Origin: Acidobacteriota bacterium
GTDB taxonomy: Bacteria; Acidobacteriota; Blastocatellia; Pyrinomonadales; Pyrinomonadaceae
DNA: 64,000 nt
Assembly (NCBI GenBank): GCA_025463135.1
Contig: JAOAPY010000045.1
Location: forward strand, 1 to 64,000
Reading direction: 5' to 3'
Below the pieces are notes generated by a model. That model saw only the letters and a program-made list of their open reading frames with translations. It made no database searches and was not told where the DNA came from. Within the stretch, counting starts at the first letter, position 1. The number at the start of each line of letters is the position of its first letter. The position numbers were made by a program, and so were the translations under genes. Positions 37,656-45,236 of this stretch are shown one piece after another.

Positions 37656-38782
37656 CTTCGCCCACTCCTGCTGAACTCGGCTACCGCATGCCCGCGGAAT
37701 GGCGCCGCCATAGCGCGACCTGGCTTTCATGGCCCAAGGACCCCGAGACGTGGCCCGAGCGCGTGCCGCAAGTGCAGGAGATTTTCCTGCAGATGATCGC
37801 GGCGCTGGTTCCACATGAAGTCGTCAATCTGCTGGTTGACGATGAAGAGACGGAGGAAGCAGTACGCGACCAATGTAACTTTGAAGGAGCGGGGAACATT
37901 CGCTTCCACCAGTTGCCCTCAGTTGATTCGTGGATTCGCGATTACGGGCCAAACTTTCTCCTGCGTGAAGTGTCCGACAAACTGAAGTTTGTCGCTGACT
38001 CGCGGGAGGAACTAGTAGAGGAAGTCGACGCCAAACTGAAGTTTGTCGGACATGGTCTCGCATATAACGACTGGATCTTCAATGCCTGGGGCAATAAGTA
38101 CGAAGCACTCAAGAAGGATGACGAAATTCCGCGGCAGTTGGAATCGATCTTGAATGCTCCGCGTTTTGCACCGGGCATCGTCATGGAGGGCGGCTCAATT
38201 GAAGTCAACGGCGCCGGTGTGGTATTAACCACCGAACAGTGCCTGCTAAATCCGAATCGCAACCCGCAGCTCAGTCGAGGCCAAATCGAACAGTACCTGA
38301 GAGACTATCTGAGTGTGCGGAAAATCTTGTGGCTCGGCGAAGGAATCGTTGGAGACGACACTGACGGTCACATCGACGACATCGCTCGCTTTGTCTCACC
38401 GACAAAAATCGTTTGCGCGGTTGAAGACGATCCGGCCGATGCGAACCATGAAATCCTCGAGGACAGTCTGCGGCGCTTGCGACAGATGACGGACGTTAAT
38501 GGCCATCCTTTCGATATTGTGACCTTGCCCATGCCGGGAGTGGTCGGCGGTACCAGCACGGATAAGCGCAACCTCGATCGTCTTCCCGCGAGTTACGCCA
38601 ACTTCTATATCGCTAACGGCGTAGTCCTCGCGCCCATCTTCGGTCATGCGAATGACCAGCGCGCTCTCGACGTGCTGCGCGAACTTTTTCCCGAGCGGCG
38701 GGTAGTGGGAATCAACTGCGAACCGCTGGTCTGGGGTATGGGAACGATCCACTGCGTGACCCAACAACAACCGGAAGTTTAG
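37652..38782 (+). CDS. aguA: agmatine deiminase with an in-frame palindrome insertion
   Basis: 376 residues. Family motifs: MPAEWRRHSATWLSWP at the N-terminus, WIRDYGPNF, NAWGNKYE, EGGSIEVNGAG, DTDGHIDDIARF and a C-terminal nucleophile C368 in IHCVTQQQP. It converts agmatine to N-carbamoylputrescine, the substrate of AguB encoded just upstream (ATGA overlap). Between RDYGPNFLL and NDWIFNAWG the protein carries about 27 extra residues (~107-133, starting VSDKLKFVADSREELVEE and ending AKLKFVG) that are the translation of a complete REPIN-like palindrome at 37972-38051. The insert keeps frame and sits before a conserved strand, probably as a surface loop, so the enzyme may still be active. Confidence 0.92.
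37972..38051. repeat. GTCCGACAAACT palindromic element inside aguA
   Basis: The left arm GTCCGACAAACTGAAGTTTG and the facing right arm CAAACTGAAGTTTGTCGGAC belong to the same family as the intergenic copies. The inner 30 bp are unrelated to those copies. The whole element is translated without a stop. Confidence 0.9.
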
Positions 38783-39022
38783 CCGCGGATGAACGCGGAT
38801 AAGCGCGGATCAAGATCCGAAAAGGATTAACAACTCTTGTTATGCGTTTTGTCTTAATCCGCGTCTATCCGCGCTCATCCGCGGCCAAAATCTGCTTTGC
38901 TGCGGCGGCAGCTTCCTCGAGCGAAGTAACTCGCCGGTAGATACGGATCATAACCGCAAGAGGAATCAAACTCTTGTTGAACTTCTCTTAATCCGCGTCT
39001 ATCCGCGTTCATCCGCGGCCAA
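38782..39022. repeat. CCGCGGATGAACGCGGATAA inverted element with duplicated right arm
   Basis: GCCGCGGATGAACGCGGATA starts at the last base of the aguA stop. Complementary arms TATCCGCG(C/T)TCATCCGCGGC occur twice, at ~38865-38884 and ~39000-39019. The element fills the gap between the convergent genes aguA and cca and supplies the last codons and stop of cca. Confidence 0.82.
38854..38935 (-). pseudogene. duplicated 3' end of cca plus repeat arm
   Basis: 82 bp that match 38989-39070 with only two differences seen by eye. The copied part includes the final ~18 codons of cca (encoding ...AAAAKQILAADERG) and the palindrome arm. It is an untranslated relic lying downstream of the intact gene, offset by 135 bp. 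Confidence 0.85.
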
Positions 39023-40399
39023 AATCTGCTTTGCTGCGGCGGCAGCTTCCTCGATCGAAGTAACTCGCCCGTCCAACTGCATTTCATAAACAGCGCGGGT
39101 GATCTCTCCCATCTTTGGTCCCGGTTCGAGACCCATTTCCAGCAGGTGACGGCCCATCAGCAAGGGGGCGGGCGGGCGCTGCTCAACTTCCAATTCCTTC
39201 GCTTTGGCGATGAACCATTCCTGGGCTTCGGCGTCATACCACTTTTCGCGCGGCACCCAATCGGCATTGCGGCCCAGCGAATCAGCCTTGGCCACTCGGT
39301 ATAACAGATCGATCTCGCAGCGGCGTGCCAGCCGTCGAAACGCGCCATCGCCGACCTCTTCACGTTTGTTGTAAAACTCGCCCGGCTTCAGGTGTTCTCG
39401 GACGAGGGCGATCACCTGCGCACGCACGTCATACCCATCCAGCGTCTGAATATTCAACCGCTCGAGGAAGGATTGCGTAGGAGCGACACCACCCTCCTCG
39501 TGACCGCGTGATCGCCAGCGACCTTCGAGGAATTCAGTGGTCGAGGGCTTGCCGAAATCGTGAGCGAGTGAAGCCAGCATAACTGTCACCCGCCGCGCGT
39601 AAGGCAGTTCATTGATCAGCTCGCGCGCGCGATCCACCACCAGGCGCGTGTGAACAAACACGTCGCCTTCAGGATGCCAAATGGGATCCTGCGGTACATC
39701 TCTCAACGCGTCGATCTCCGGAAACAATTTAGAGAGCACCCCCAGCGCATGCAGCCAGCCCAAACCAATCGAAGGACGCTGTGCGCGCAAGAGAAGCTTT
39801 TCCACCTCACCCCAAATTCTTTCTGCCGGTAAGTCGGAAAGATCAATCGTTCGACACAGTTCCACCGTCTCAGGCTCAATGCGAAACTCGAACCGCGCGG
39901 CGAATTGTGCGGCCCGCAACACGCGCAGGCTGTCCTCTGCAAACGTATCGACGGAAACTGCGCGCAAGACTCCGCGTTCAAGATCTGCCTGGCCACCGAA
40001 AGGATCTGTGATTTTTGCTGTGAGCGGATCCTGCAGAATCGCATTAATCGTAAAGTCGCGACGGCGCGTTGCCTCTTCAATGGTCATCATCGGGTCCCAT
40101 TCTATGAGAAAGGCGCGATGGCCCCGACCTAACTTGCGTTCTCGACGCGGCATAGAGATGTCGATGTCAGGACCGAGTTTGTAGACAGTGAACGCTTCGC
40201 CGACGACGTTAACTGAGCCAAAGTGGTCAAGCAGCAAGCGCAGTTGATTGGGTTCAATGTTGTAGACTTCCAGATCCCAGTCCTTCGGCTCGCGACCCAT
40301 CAGCCCATCGCGCACACTACCACCTACGAGCAGCGCGCGTCCGTCCTTGCTTTGAATCGCAAGGGCCAGGTCGATGATTTTTTTTGGGATTGGGAACAC
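38999..40399 (-). CDS. cca: CCA tRNA nucleotidyltransferase / poly(A) polymerase family with HD domain
   Basis: 466 residues from a GTG at 40399. The class II nucleotidyltransferase signature is intact: GGSVRD at 26-31, D40-x-D42 and RRDFTINAI near 113-121. An HD-type region (LASLAHDFGKP, ~276-286) and a C-terminal substrate-binding region follow. It adds or repairs CCA at tRNA 3' ends; without a search, a poly(A) polymerase role cannot be excluded. The final five residues and the TAG are encoded by a palindromic element, and the 3' end is duplicated just downstream. Confidence 0.88.
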   Translation of the reverse strand: MFPIPKKIIDLALAIQSKDGRALLVGGSVRDGLMGREPKDWDLEVYNIEPNQLRLLLDHFGSVNVVGEAFTVYKLGPDIDISMPRRERKLGRGHRAFLIEWDPMMTIEEATRRRDFTINAILQDPLTAKITDPFGGQADLERGVLRAVSVDTFAEDSLRVLRAAQFAARFEFRIEPETVELCRTIDLSDLPAERIWGEVEKLLLRAQRPSIGLGWLHALGVLSKLFPEIDALRDVPQDPIWHPEGDVFVHTRLVVDRARELINELPYARRVTVMLASLAHDFGKPSTTEFLEGRWRSRGHEEGGVAPTQSFLERLNIQTLDGYDVRAQVIALVREHLKPGEFYNKREEVGDGAFRRLARRCEIDLLYRVAKADSLGRNADWVPREKWYDAEAQEWFIAKAKELEVEQRPPAPLLMGRHLLEMGLEPGPKMGEITRAVYEMQLDGRVTSIEEAAAAAKQILAADERG

Positions 40400-40465
40400 T
40401 AAGCCAATGTCGAGGCTTCAAGATTCAAAGTCAAGAGCGTGGTGAGAGTCAACGCGGGCCAAGGC

Positions 40466-40635
40466 AGTGAGGAAGGGGACCCTGTCCCCGCCCAAGTTTG
40501 GTTGAGATTCAATTGCAGATGGTCAAAGTCTTTAGAGGGGTGCAGAGTTGGAAGATGCACTCTATCCTGAATTAGCGGGGACAGGGCGGCCGGGCAGCCG
40601 TGCTGGGGTGCTAGTGTCCCCTTCCTGACTTGTGA
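40466..40635. repeat. REPIN-like element, GGAAGGGGACC family, copy 3
   Basis: GAGGAAGGGGACCCTGTCCC at the left faces GTGTCCCCTTCCTGACTTG at the right. An internal arm GCGGGGACAGGG near 40578 adds a further alternative pairing. It occupies most of the 290-bp gap between cca and the acidic hypothetical gene. Confidence 0.78.
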
Positions 40636-40689
40636 GACAAGTACGCTGTCTATTTCTTGAAGCAAGGTTCGTGTTGAGAATCGACCTGT

Positions 40690-41097
40690 CTATTCTTCGA
40701 AATCGTCAAGGTCCTCTTCATCGAAGTCTTCATCATTTTCATCATCGACACCTTCGACGATTACCTGCAGACCGCGTGTGGAGGGAATGCAGCTGAGGAT
40801 TTGCGCGCGTTCGATCTTTGTCAGGTCCGAACCGTTCGTATGCCAAAGCTTGACCCAGAAGGTGCGGGACTCACCGTGAATCGCAAACGTCGCGCCGTCA
40901 AGCATCACCGGTACCGGTTCCGCGATGGTGCCGGCGCGCAAGGCCGCCAGCAGTTCCGGAATGTAAGGTTTGATTTTATCGAACTGGGCGAGTACGGCGC
41001 CGTCCTCGATCTCCGCGGGCGGCAACTCAACCGGATCCGCCGATTCCAGCAGCAGCCGCGTTTCAGTCTGGACGTTGCGTTTCTTAACGATGGGCAT
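40690..41097 (-). CDS. hypothetical protein with acidic C-terminal tail
   Basis: 135 residues from ATG 41097; the longer frame to 41163 would be translated palindrome. The N-terminal half starts MPIVKKRNVQTETRLL, the middle resembles a small beta domain (VMLDGATFAIHGESRTFWVKLW), and the last 18 residues are almost all Asp and Glu. The family was not recognised. It lies 81 bp downstream of glyQS, with a palindrome filling the gap. The acidic tail could bind a basic protein, ribosome or metal. Confidence 0.68.
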   Translation of the reverse strand: MPIVKKRNVQTETRLLLESADPVELPPAEIEDGAVLAQFDKIKPYIPELLAALRAGTIAEPVPVMLDGATFAIHGESRTFWVKLWHTNGSDLTKIERAQILSCIPSTRGLQVIVEGVDDENDEDFDEEDLDDFEE

Positions 41098-41103
41098 CGA
41101 TGT

Positions 41104-41178
41104 TGTAGGGGCGGACCTGCGTGTCCACCCAAGGTTGCCTTCATGGGACGCGGGCGGACACACAGGTCCGCCCCTACA
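41104..41178. repeat. inverted repeat TGTAGGGGCGGACCTG...CAGGTCCGCCCCTACA
   Basis: Arms of ~21 nt are almost perfect (TGTAGGGGCGGACCTGCGTG facing CACAGGTCCGCCCCTACA). Only 33 bp separate them. The right end touches the stop codon of glyQS with no gap. Confidence 0.88.
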
Positions 41179-42600
41179 TTATGATGCGAGCCGTTTCTGC
41201 AGATGCTCGGGCAATTCCGCAACCTTCACGCGTTCCTGTTCCCAGGTGTCACGATCGCGCACGGTGACGGCTTCGTCTTCCAATGACTGATGATCGACCG
41301 TGACGCAGAAGGGCGTTCCGATTTCGTCCTGGCGCGCGTACAACTTTCCAATACCGCCCGTATCGTCGTATACCGCGCGCAGCACCGGTTGCAGCGAACG
41401 CTTGATCGCCCGCGCCATGCCGACAATCTCGGGTTTATTCTTGGCGAGCGGGAGGATCGCGGCCTTGATTGGCGCCATCGAAGGATGCAATTTCAGAATC
41501 ACGCGCTTCTCACCCTTATCATTTATCTTCTCTGAGTACGCATCCATCAAGAGGGCGAGCACGGTGCGATTGACGCCGGCGGCCGGCTCGATCACGTAAG
41601 GATAAAAGCGTTCCTTCGTGGCTTCATCAAAGTACGACAGGTCCTCGGTTGAATCAGGATTCAAGCGCTTCCCTTCTGCATCTTCCGGTTTCTTTGAATG
41701 CGTACGCAGATCAAAGTCAGTTCGATTTGCGATACCCATCAATTCGTCCCACTGCTTTTCCCGGTCTTCGCGCTCGGGAAAGAAACGATACTGAATGTCA
41801 ACGGTGCGCTTGGCATAGTGGGCCAGTTCTTCTTTCGGCTGCTCGTAGAGTCGCAGGTTGTCAGCCGACACTCCCAGCGTCGTGAACCATTGATGGCAGG
41901 CATCAATCCATTCCTGATGAGCGCGCTCATCGTCACCCGGGCGCACGAAATATTCCATCTCCATCTGCTCAAACTCGCGCGTGCGAAAGATGAAGTTGCC
42001 GGGGGTTACTTCGTTGCGGAACGACTTGCCCATCTGCGCAATGCCGAAAGGCAACTTGCGGCGGCTGGTCGTCAGCACGTTGAGAAAATTGATAAAGATT
42101 CCCTGTGCGGTTTCCGGGCGGAGATAAACGAGCGCGTTAGGATCTTCTTCCGCCGCCGCTCCGAGTCTCGTTTTCAGCATGGTGTTAAAAGCACGAGGAG
42201 CGGTCCAATCACTCGCACCACACGAAGGACACTTGACGTCCGTTGTCATGAAGACTGGACGCCCCTCGTCAGTCTGCGAAACTCTGACAAAATGGTGATC
42301 GGCTCTGACTCGACTCTGACATTTGCGGCAGTCCGCGAGCCAGTCGTTAAACGTATCTTCGTGCCCACTGTGTTTCCACACCAGACGATTAAGAATGATC
42401 GACGAATCGAGACCTTCGATGTCGTCCCGCTCATAGACCATCCAGCGCCACCAGGCCTGCTTTACGTTGTTGTAAAGCTCGATGCCCATTGGCCCGTAAT
42501 CCCAGGCACTGCCCAGCCCGCCATAGATATCAGAAGACGGATAAACAAATCCACGCCGTTTGGAAAGGGAAACTATTGTCTCGATATTTGGTGCCGCCAC
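41179..42600 (-). CDS. glyQS: glycyl-tRNA synthetase, alpha2 type
   Basis: 473 residues from GTG 42600 (GAGGG upstream). It is the class II single-chain enzyme: motif 2 as FRNEVTPGNFIFRTREFEQM (~190-209), motif 3 in GVNRTVLALL (~340), a zinc-ribbon-like pair CRKCQSR and CPSCGASDW in the insertion, and an anticodon-binding domain at the C-terminus (LEDEAVTVRDRDTWEQERV). It charges tRNA-Gly. The length is normal. No T-box was seen upstream; that region is occupied by a palindromic element. Confidence 0.95.
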   Translation of the reverse strand: MAAPNIETIVSLSKRRGFVYPSSDIYGGLGSAWDYGPMGIELYNNVKQAWWRWMVYERDDIEGLDSSIILNRLVWKHSGHEDTFNDWLADCRKCQSRVRADHHFVRVSQTDEGRPVFMTTDVKCPSCGASDWTAPRAFNTMLKTRLGAAAEEDPNALVYLRPETAQGIFINFLNVLTTSRRKLPFGIAQMGKSFRNEVTPGNFIFRTREFEQMEMEYFVRPGDDERAHQEWIDACHQWFTTLGVSADNLRLYEQPKEELAHYAKRTVDIQYRFFPEREDREKQWDELMGIANRTDFDLRTHSKKPEDAEGKRLNPDSTEDLSYFDEATKERFYPYVIEPAAGVNRTVLALLMDAYSEKINDKGEKRVILKLHPSMAPIKAAILPLAKNKPEIVGMARAIKRSLQPVLRAVYDDTGGIGKLYARQDEIGTPFCVTVDHQSLEDEAVTVRDRDTWEQERVKVAELPEHLQKRLAS

Positions 42601-42624
42601 GCTGCCCTCGTTATGAATGAATTT

Positions 42625-42749
42625 GTCCGACCAACTTCAGTTTGTCGTCGTCGCATTGGCACAGGCTGCGGTCTGTGATCGGTCGGTGTATGGCGGAATC
42701 ACAGACTTGAAGTTTGCGCCACTCAGCGACAAACTGAAGTTTGTCGGAC
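42625..42749. repeat. GTCCGACAAACT family element, copy 6, with nested hairpin
   Basis: GTCCGACCAACTTCAGTTTG at the left and its partner ending TTTGTCGGAC at 42749. The interior includes ACAGGCTGCGGTCTGTG and ATCACAGACTTGAAG arms, giving a second hairpin. It occupies the glyQS leader. Confidence 0.85.
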
Positions 42750-42851
42750 AAGTGAGTCTAGCAGCGAAAACTTGGAATTGAAAAGTAGGGAGAGGTTGCA
42801 GGTTGGGTGCTGAAGACCAATCCACTAAAGAAGCAACTGGTTTCGTCTCAT

Positions 42852-42915
42852 TCTCACCCGGTTTCAACCGGGTGAGAGTGAAAAAAAGCAAAACACCTCG
42901 GCGAACCGAGGTGTT
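42852..42915 (-). terminator. intrinsic terminator of the small membrane protein gene
   Basis: On the minus strand AACACCTCGG-TTCG-CCGAGGTGTT (stem at 42892-42901 and 42906-42915) with a UUCG-type tetraloop, followed by TTGCTTTTTTT. A second inverted repeat, TCTCACCCGG facing CCGGGTGAGA (42852-42877), lies directly beyond. This is the strongest terminator in the window apart from the cysM attenuator. Confidence 0.88.
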
Positions 42916-42960
42916 AATGCGAAATCAAGTGCGTCAGAGGCGATTGGATCCGGAACAAAC

Positions 42961-43113
42961 TTATTGCGGCAGTCTGCTCGGGAGAGTCTTCCCCGGCAAC
43001 AGGGCGAGCGTTTGTTTAAAAAGATGCGTCACGTAGTACACCAGCATGAACACGGGCAGCAGCAAGATGGGCTGTTCCTGCATTGCATTTACTATCATTC
43101 GTTCTGCACTCAT
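42961..43113 (-). CDS. 50-residue membrane peptide
   Basis: ATG 43113 with a strong GGGAGG 8-10 nt upstream, TAA at 42961-42963. The sequence has a polar N-terminus (MSAERMIVNAMQEQ), one TM helix (~16-29, ILLLPVFMLVYYV) and a short basic/proline tail. A strong terminator follows 45 bp downstream, so it looks like a real small gene at the end of the PEGA/PEP-CTERM unit or on its own. The family was not recognised. Confidence 0.72.
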   Translation of the reverse strand: MSAERMIVNAMQEQPILLLPVFMLVYYVTHLFKQTLALLPGKTLPSRLPQ

Positions 43114-43149
43114 GGTATTTCCTCCCTTAAATCCTTGTTAAGTAGGAAC

Positions 43150-43180
43150 AGGCGGCAAAGGCTTTGGGTCTCTGCCGCCT
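43150..43180 (-). terminator. hairpin downstream of the PEGA-domain gene
   Basis: AGGCGGCA (43150-43157) pairs with TGCCGCCT (43173-43180). The T-tract on the minus strand is weak (TTCCTACTT), so it may be a partial terminator or a processing site between this gene and the small membrane peptide gene. Confidence 0.5.
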
Positions 43181-43203
43181 GCTGCTGATTTAGAGCCGAC
43201 GGC

Positions 43204-44256
43204 TTAACGGCGTCCCTTCTTCCTCGTGGCCGGTTTATCCGGAGCCGGTCTGGCCTCGCCTGCCTGGACAGTCGGCGTAGCCTGTGGCGGCGTAGCACCC
43301 TGGGGCACTATCCACAATTCCACACAGTCTTCCTCGCGGTAGCCGCCGTTCATAGTTACGAGTCGAGCCGGATCAACTCCACGCTTGGCGACCAGATATT
43401 CCTTGGCCCGCGCCAGGAGTCGTTCTGCCTGTCCGCTGCGGCTGGTCCGCCCGGCATAGGCAATGATGTAAGACGTGGTCGAAGGCTCGTTCTGCAATTC
43501 GATCCCGAGGTTGTCGAGACGCGCTTTCTGATCATCGAAAGAACAAGTGCAGCACACGTCGAATTCCCTCGAGGGATTCTCGCGTGGCGGCGGTGGCTGC
43601 GAAATCATCGTCGAAGCCTGGGTCACCTGCCTGCAGGCCGCATCTCCGGAACCATCGTCCACTACCAGTACGGCAGTGACTTTCCTGCCGCCAAGTCCGG
43701 TAGAGTCCACCGTGAGAGTGGGTGTGCCGTTGCCATTGACGATCTTGGCGCCATTAGGGCTGACGGTCCAGGTGTAATTGAGTGCCGACGTCCCACTATA
43801 GGAAACGTCCGCGGTAAACGTAATCAGGTCTCCCTCGGACACCGTGGGCGGCGCCGAAACGATTACGGGATAGGGGCAAGGAGACTTGGTTACCACCACA
43901 GGTGGCCGGTAATTCAAATCAACGCAGGTCCTGCGTCTGGCAGCTACGCTGATGTCCCGTGACCAGCGTTCGCCGCTGGGCAAAGTAACGACTACCGTGT
44001 GAATGCCGGGCTCGAGTGTGTATTCCATGTAATCGGCGGTGGTCTGCCCTTCGGGCTTACCATCGATCGATAGGGGAAATCCGGCCGGGGTGGTCCGGAT
44101 CTTAATCGTGCCGGCGTTCGATTTCTTTTTCTTGTTCTTCGCGTACGCGGTTGACGTCGGATGAACCAGGCAGAAGGCAATCGCAATCAACAGTGCGAAG
44201 GCGAGCTTTCCATAGTTCAGACCGTTTCCGCTCGCGGTCAGGCGTGCTCTTATCAT
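43204..44256 (-). CDS. exported PEGA-domain / OmpA-like protein
   Basis: 350 residues. An uncleaved or cleaved signal (~16-38) is followed by a basic KNKKKKS patch, a PEGA-type domain (~47-110; TTPAGFPLSIDGKPEGQT), a PKD-like region (~128-215), and an OmpA-like C-terminal domain (~232-318; FDDQKARLDNLGIELQNEPS..., ending in the ELWIVP strand). Cysteines at CCTC (~233-236) are unusual for an OmpA domain. The C-terminus is Pro/Lys-rich. OmpA-like domains usually hold peptidoglycan. It starts 4 nt after the PEP-CTERM gene's stop and is probably translated with it. Confidence 0.75.
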   Translation of the reverse strand: MIRARLTASGNGLNYGKLAFALLIAIAFCLVHPTSTAYAKNKKKKSNAGTIKIRTTPAGFPLSIDGKPEGQTTADYMEYTLEPGIHTVVVTLPSGERWSRDISVAARRRTCVDLNYRPPVVVTKSPCPYPVIVSAPPTVSEGDLITFTADVSYSGTSALNYTWTVSPNGAKIVNGNGTPTLTVDSTGLGGRKVTAVLVVDDGSGDAACRQVTQASTMISQPPPPRENPSREFDVCCTCSFDDQKARLDNLGIELQNEPSTTSYIIAYAGRTSRSGQAERLLARAKEYLVAKRGVDPARLVTMNGGYREEDCVELWIVPQGATPPQATPTVQAGEARPAPDKPATRKKGRR

Positions 44257-44260
44257 TATC

Positions 44261-44914
44261 TTAAGCCTCCTCCGTGGATGCGATCTCTTTTTCCAGTTTG
44301 CCGCGCGCGTAACGTCTACGCAGGCCGGCGCCGACCGCCGCTAATCCCGAACCGAGCAGCAAGAGAGACGCGGGCTCAGGCACCACATTGCAATTCTCGC
44401 AAGGCGGTGTGGGCGTCGGGGTTGGGCTCGGGCAAGTGTCACAGTCGTGATGGTGAATAAAGAAAAACGGAATGGCAGCCAGGAACAAAAGCGGCCATTT
44501 GGGAATGTGATGTTCGATGCCGGGGATTTCACCACAGTCGCAGATCGAACCCTCGAGGTCACCCTGGCTGATCACGTCAATGGTCGGCTTGTCGTCGGAA
44601 TTCAACGAGATGCCGGACAGAAGCGAATCAGACGAAGTCGGCGCTGTCCCCAGCGCGCTGGTATCAACTACGTCGACCGAGGAGGGCTGACTGGAAGTTG
44701 CTCCCGAGCTGGTAGAGACCTTCGTCGACACAGCGTCGGAAACCAGCGAGTTGGTTTGCGAGACGTCGCGAAGACGAAGCTCAGGTGCGCGGTTGTTAAT
44801 ACCGATCACCTGGACAACCTGGCTGATGGGAATTGGCCCAGCCTGTACTGTGGTGCTCGCCACCAGTAGTAAACTGAGCATCGTAGTAGCGGGGCTCAAG
44901 AATCGTTTTCTCAT
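44261..44914 (-). CDS. exported PEP-CTERM protein
   Basis: 217 residues; ATG 44914 with GAGGAGG upstream. A signal peptide (~1-25, ends VQAGP) precedes a Ser/Thr/Asp-rich region, a hydrophobic stretch (~140-152, WPLLFLAAIPFFFI), a Cys/Pro-rich linker (CPSPTPTPTPPCENC) and the C-terminal anchor VPEPASLLLLGSGLAAVGAG followed by RRRYAR. PEP-CTERM tails are cut by an exosortase (EpsH) encoded elsewhere. Unusually, ~14 charged residues follow the Arg cluster and a second hydrophobic segment precedes it. It is followed by the PEGA/OmpA-like gene. Confidence 0.8.
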   Translation of the reverse strand: MRKRFLSPATTMLSLLLVASTTVQAGPIPISQVVQVIGINNRAPELRLRDVSQTNSLVSDAVSTKVSTSSGATSSQPSSVDVVDTSALGTAPTSSDSLLSGISLNSDDKPTIDVISQGDLEGSICDCGEIPGIEHHIPKWPLLFLAAIPFFFIHHHDCDTCPSPTPTPTPPCENCNVVPEPASLLLLGSGLAAVGAGLRRRYARGKLEKEIASTEEA

Positions 44915-45134
44915 TGTTGAGAACTTCCTCCTCGTTCTTTCCCGTTATGAAACAGGGCCGGGAAAGGTTGCAGAATTGGTTTGGACCACTTAAATCTGAG
45001 AATTTCAATAAAGGCAGTTTTGGACTCGTTGTGGCTTGTCCGTGTGAAAACCTCATCTGGCTTTCCCTGCTTGATAGGAACACGGCCAATCGCTGAGGGA
45101 TTCCAGTTTCGGAGAGGGGTTGAGGGGTTAAATA
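44915..45134. other. leader region of the PEP-CTERM gene, no gene seen
   Basis: No gene or recognisable RNA between the PEP-CTERM start and the pnp terminator. It must hold the promoter for the PEP-CTERM/PEGA unit, but no clear -35/-10 pair was picked. Confidence 0.4.
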
Positions 45135-45173
45135 GAATTGAAAAGGAGGCTTGCGACTGACGCAAACCTCCTT
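45135..45173 (-). terminator. intrinsic terminator of pnp
   Basis: On the minus strand GGAGGTTTGCG-TCAGT-CGCAAGCCTCC followed by TTTTCAATTC. It lies about 65 bp beyond the pnp stop; a half palindrome of the CAGTACCACCTG family (CCACCTGCTAACTCAGGTGG, 45199-45218) lies between. Confidence 0.8.
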
Positions 45174-45236
45174 AATTATCGGCTGGATTGACTTCCGGCC
45201 ACCTGCTAACTCAGGTGGTACTGAAAGTATGGCTGT

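Noticed and set aside
42637-42891. 84-codon minus-strand ORF upstream of glyQS
   Set aside because: It runs through a terminator-side repeat and the GTCCGACAAACT element; no ribosome-binding site.
42601-42891. T-box or glycine riboswitch upstream of glyQS
   Set aside because: The region is filled by a palindromic element of a family seen elsewhere; no T-box bulge motif (TGGN) with a specifier loop was found.
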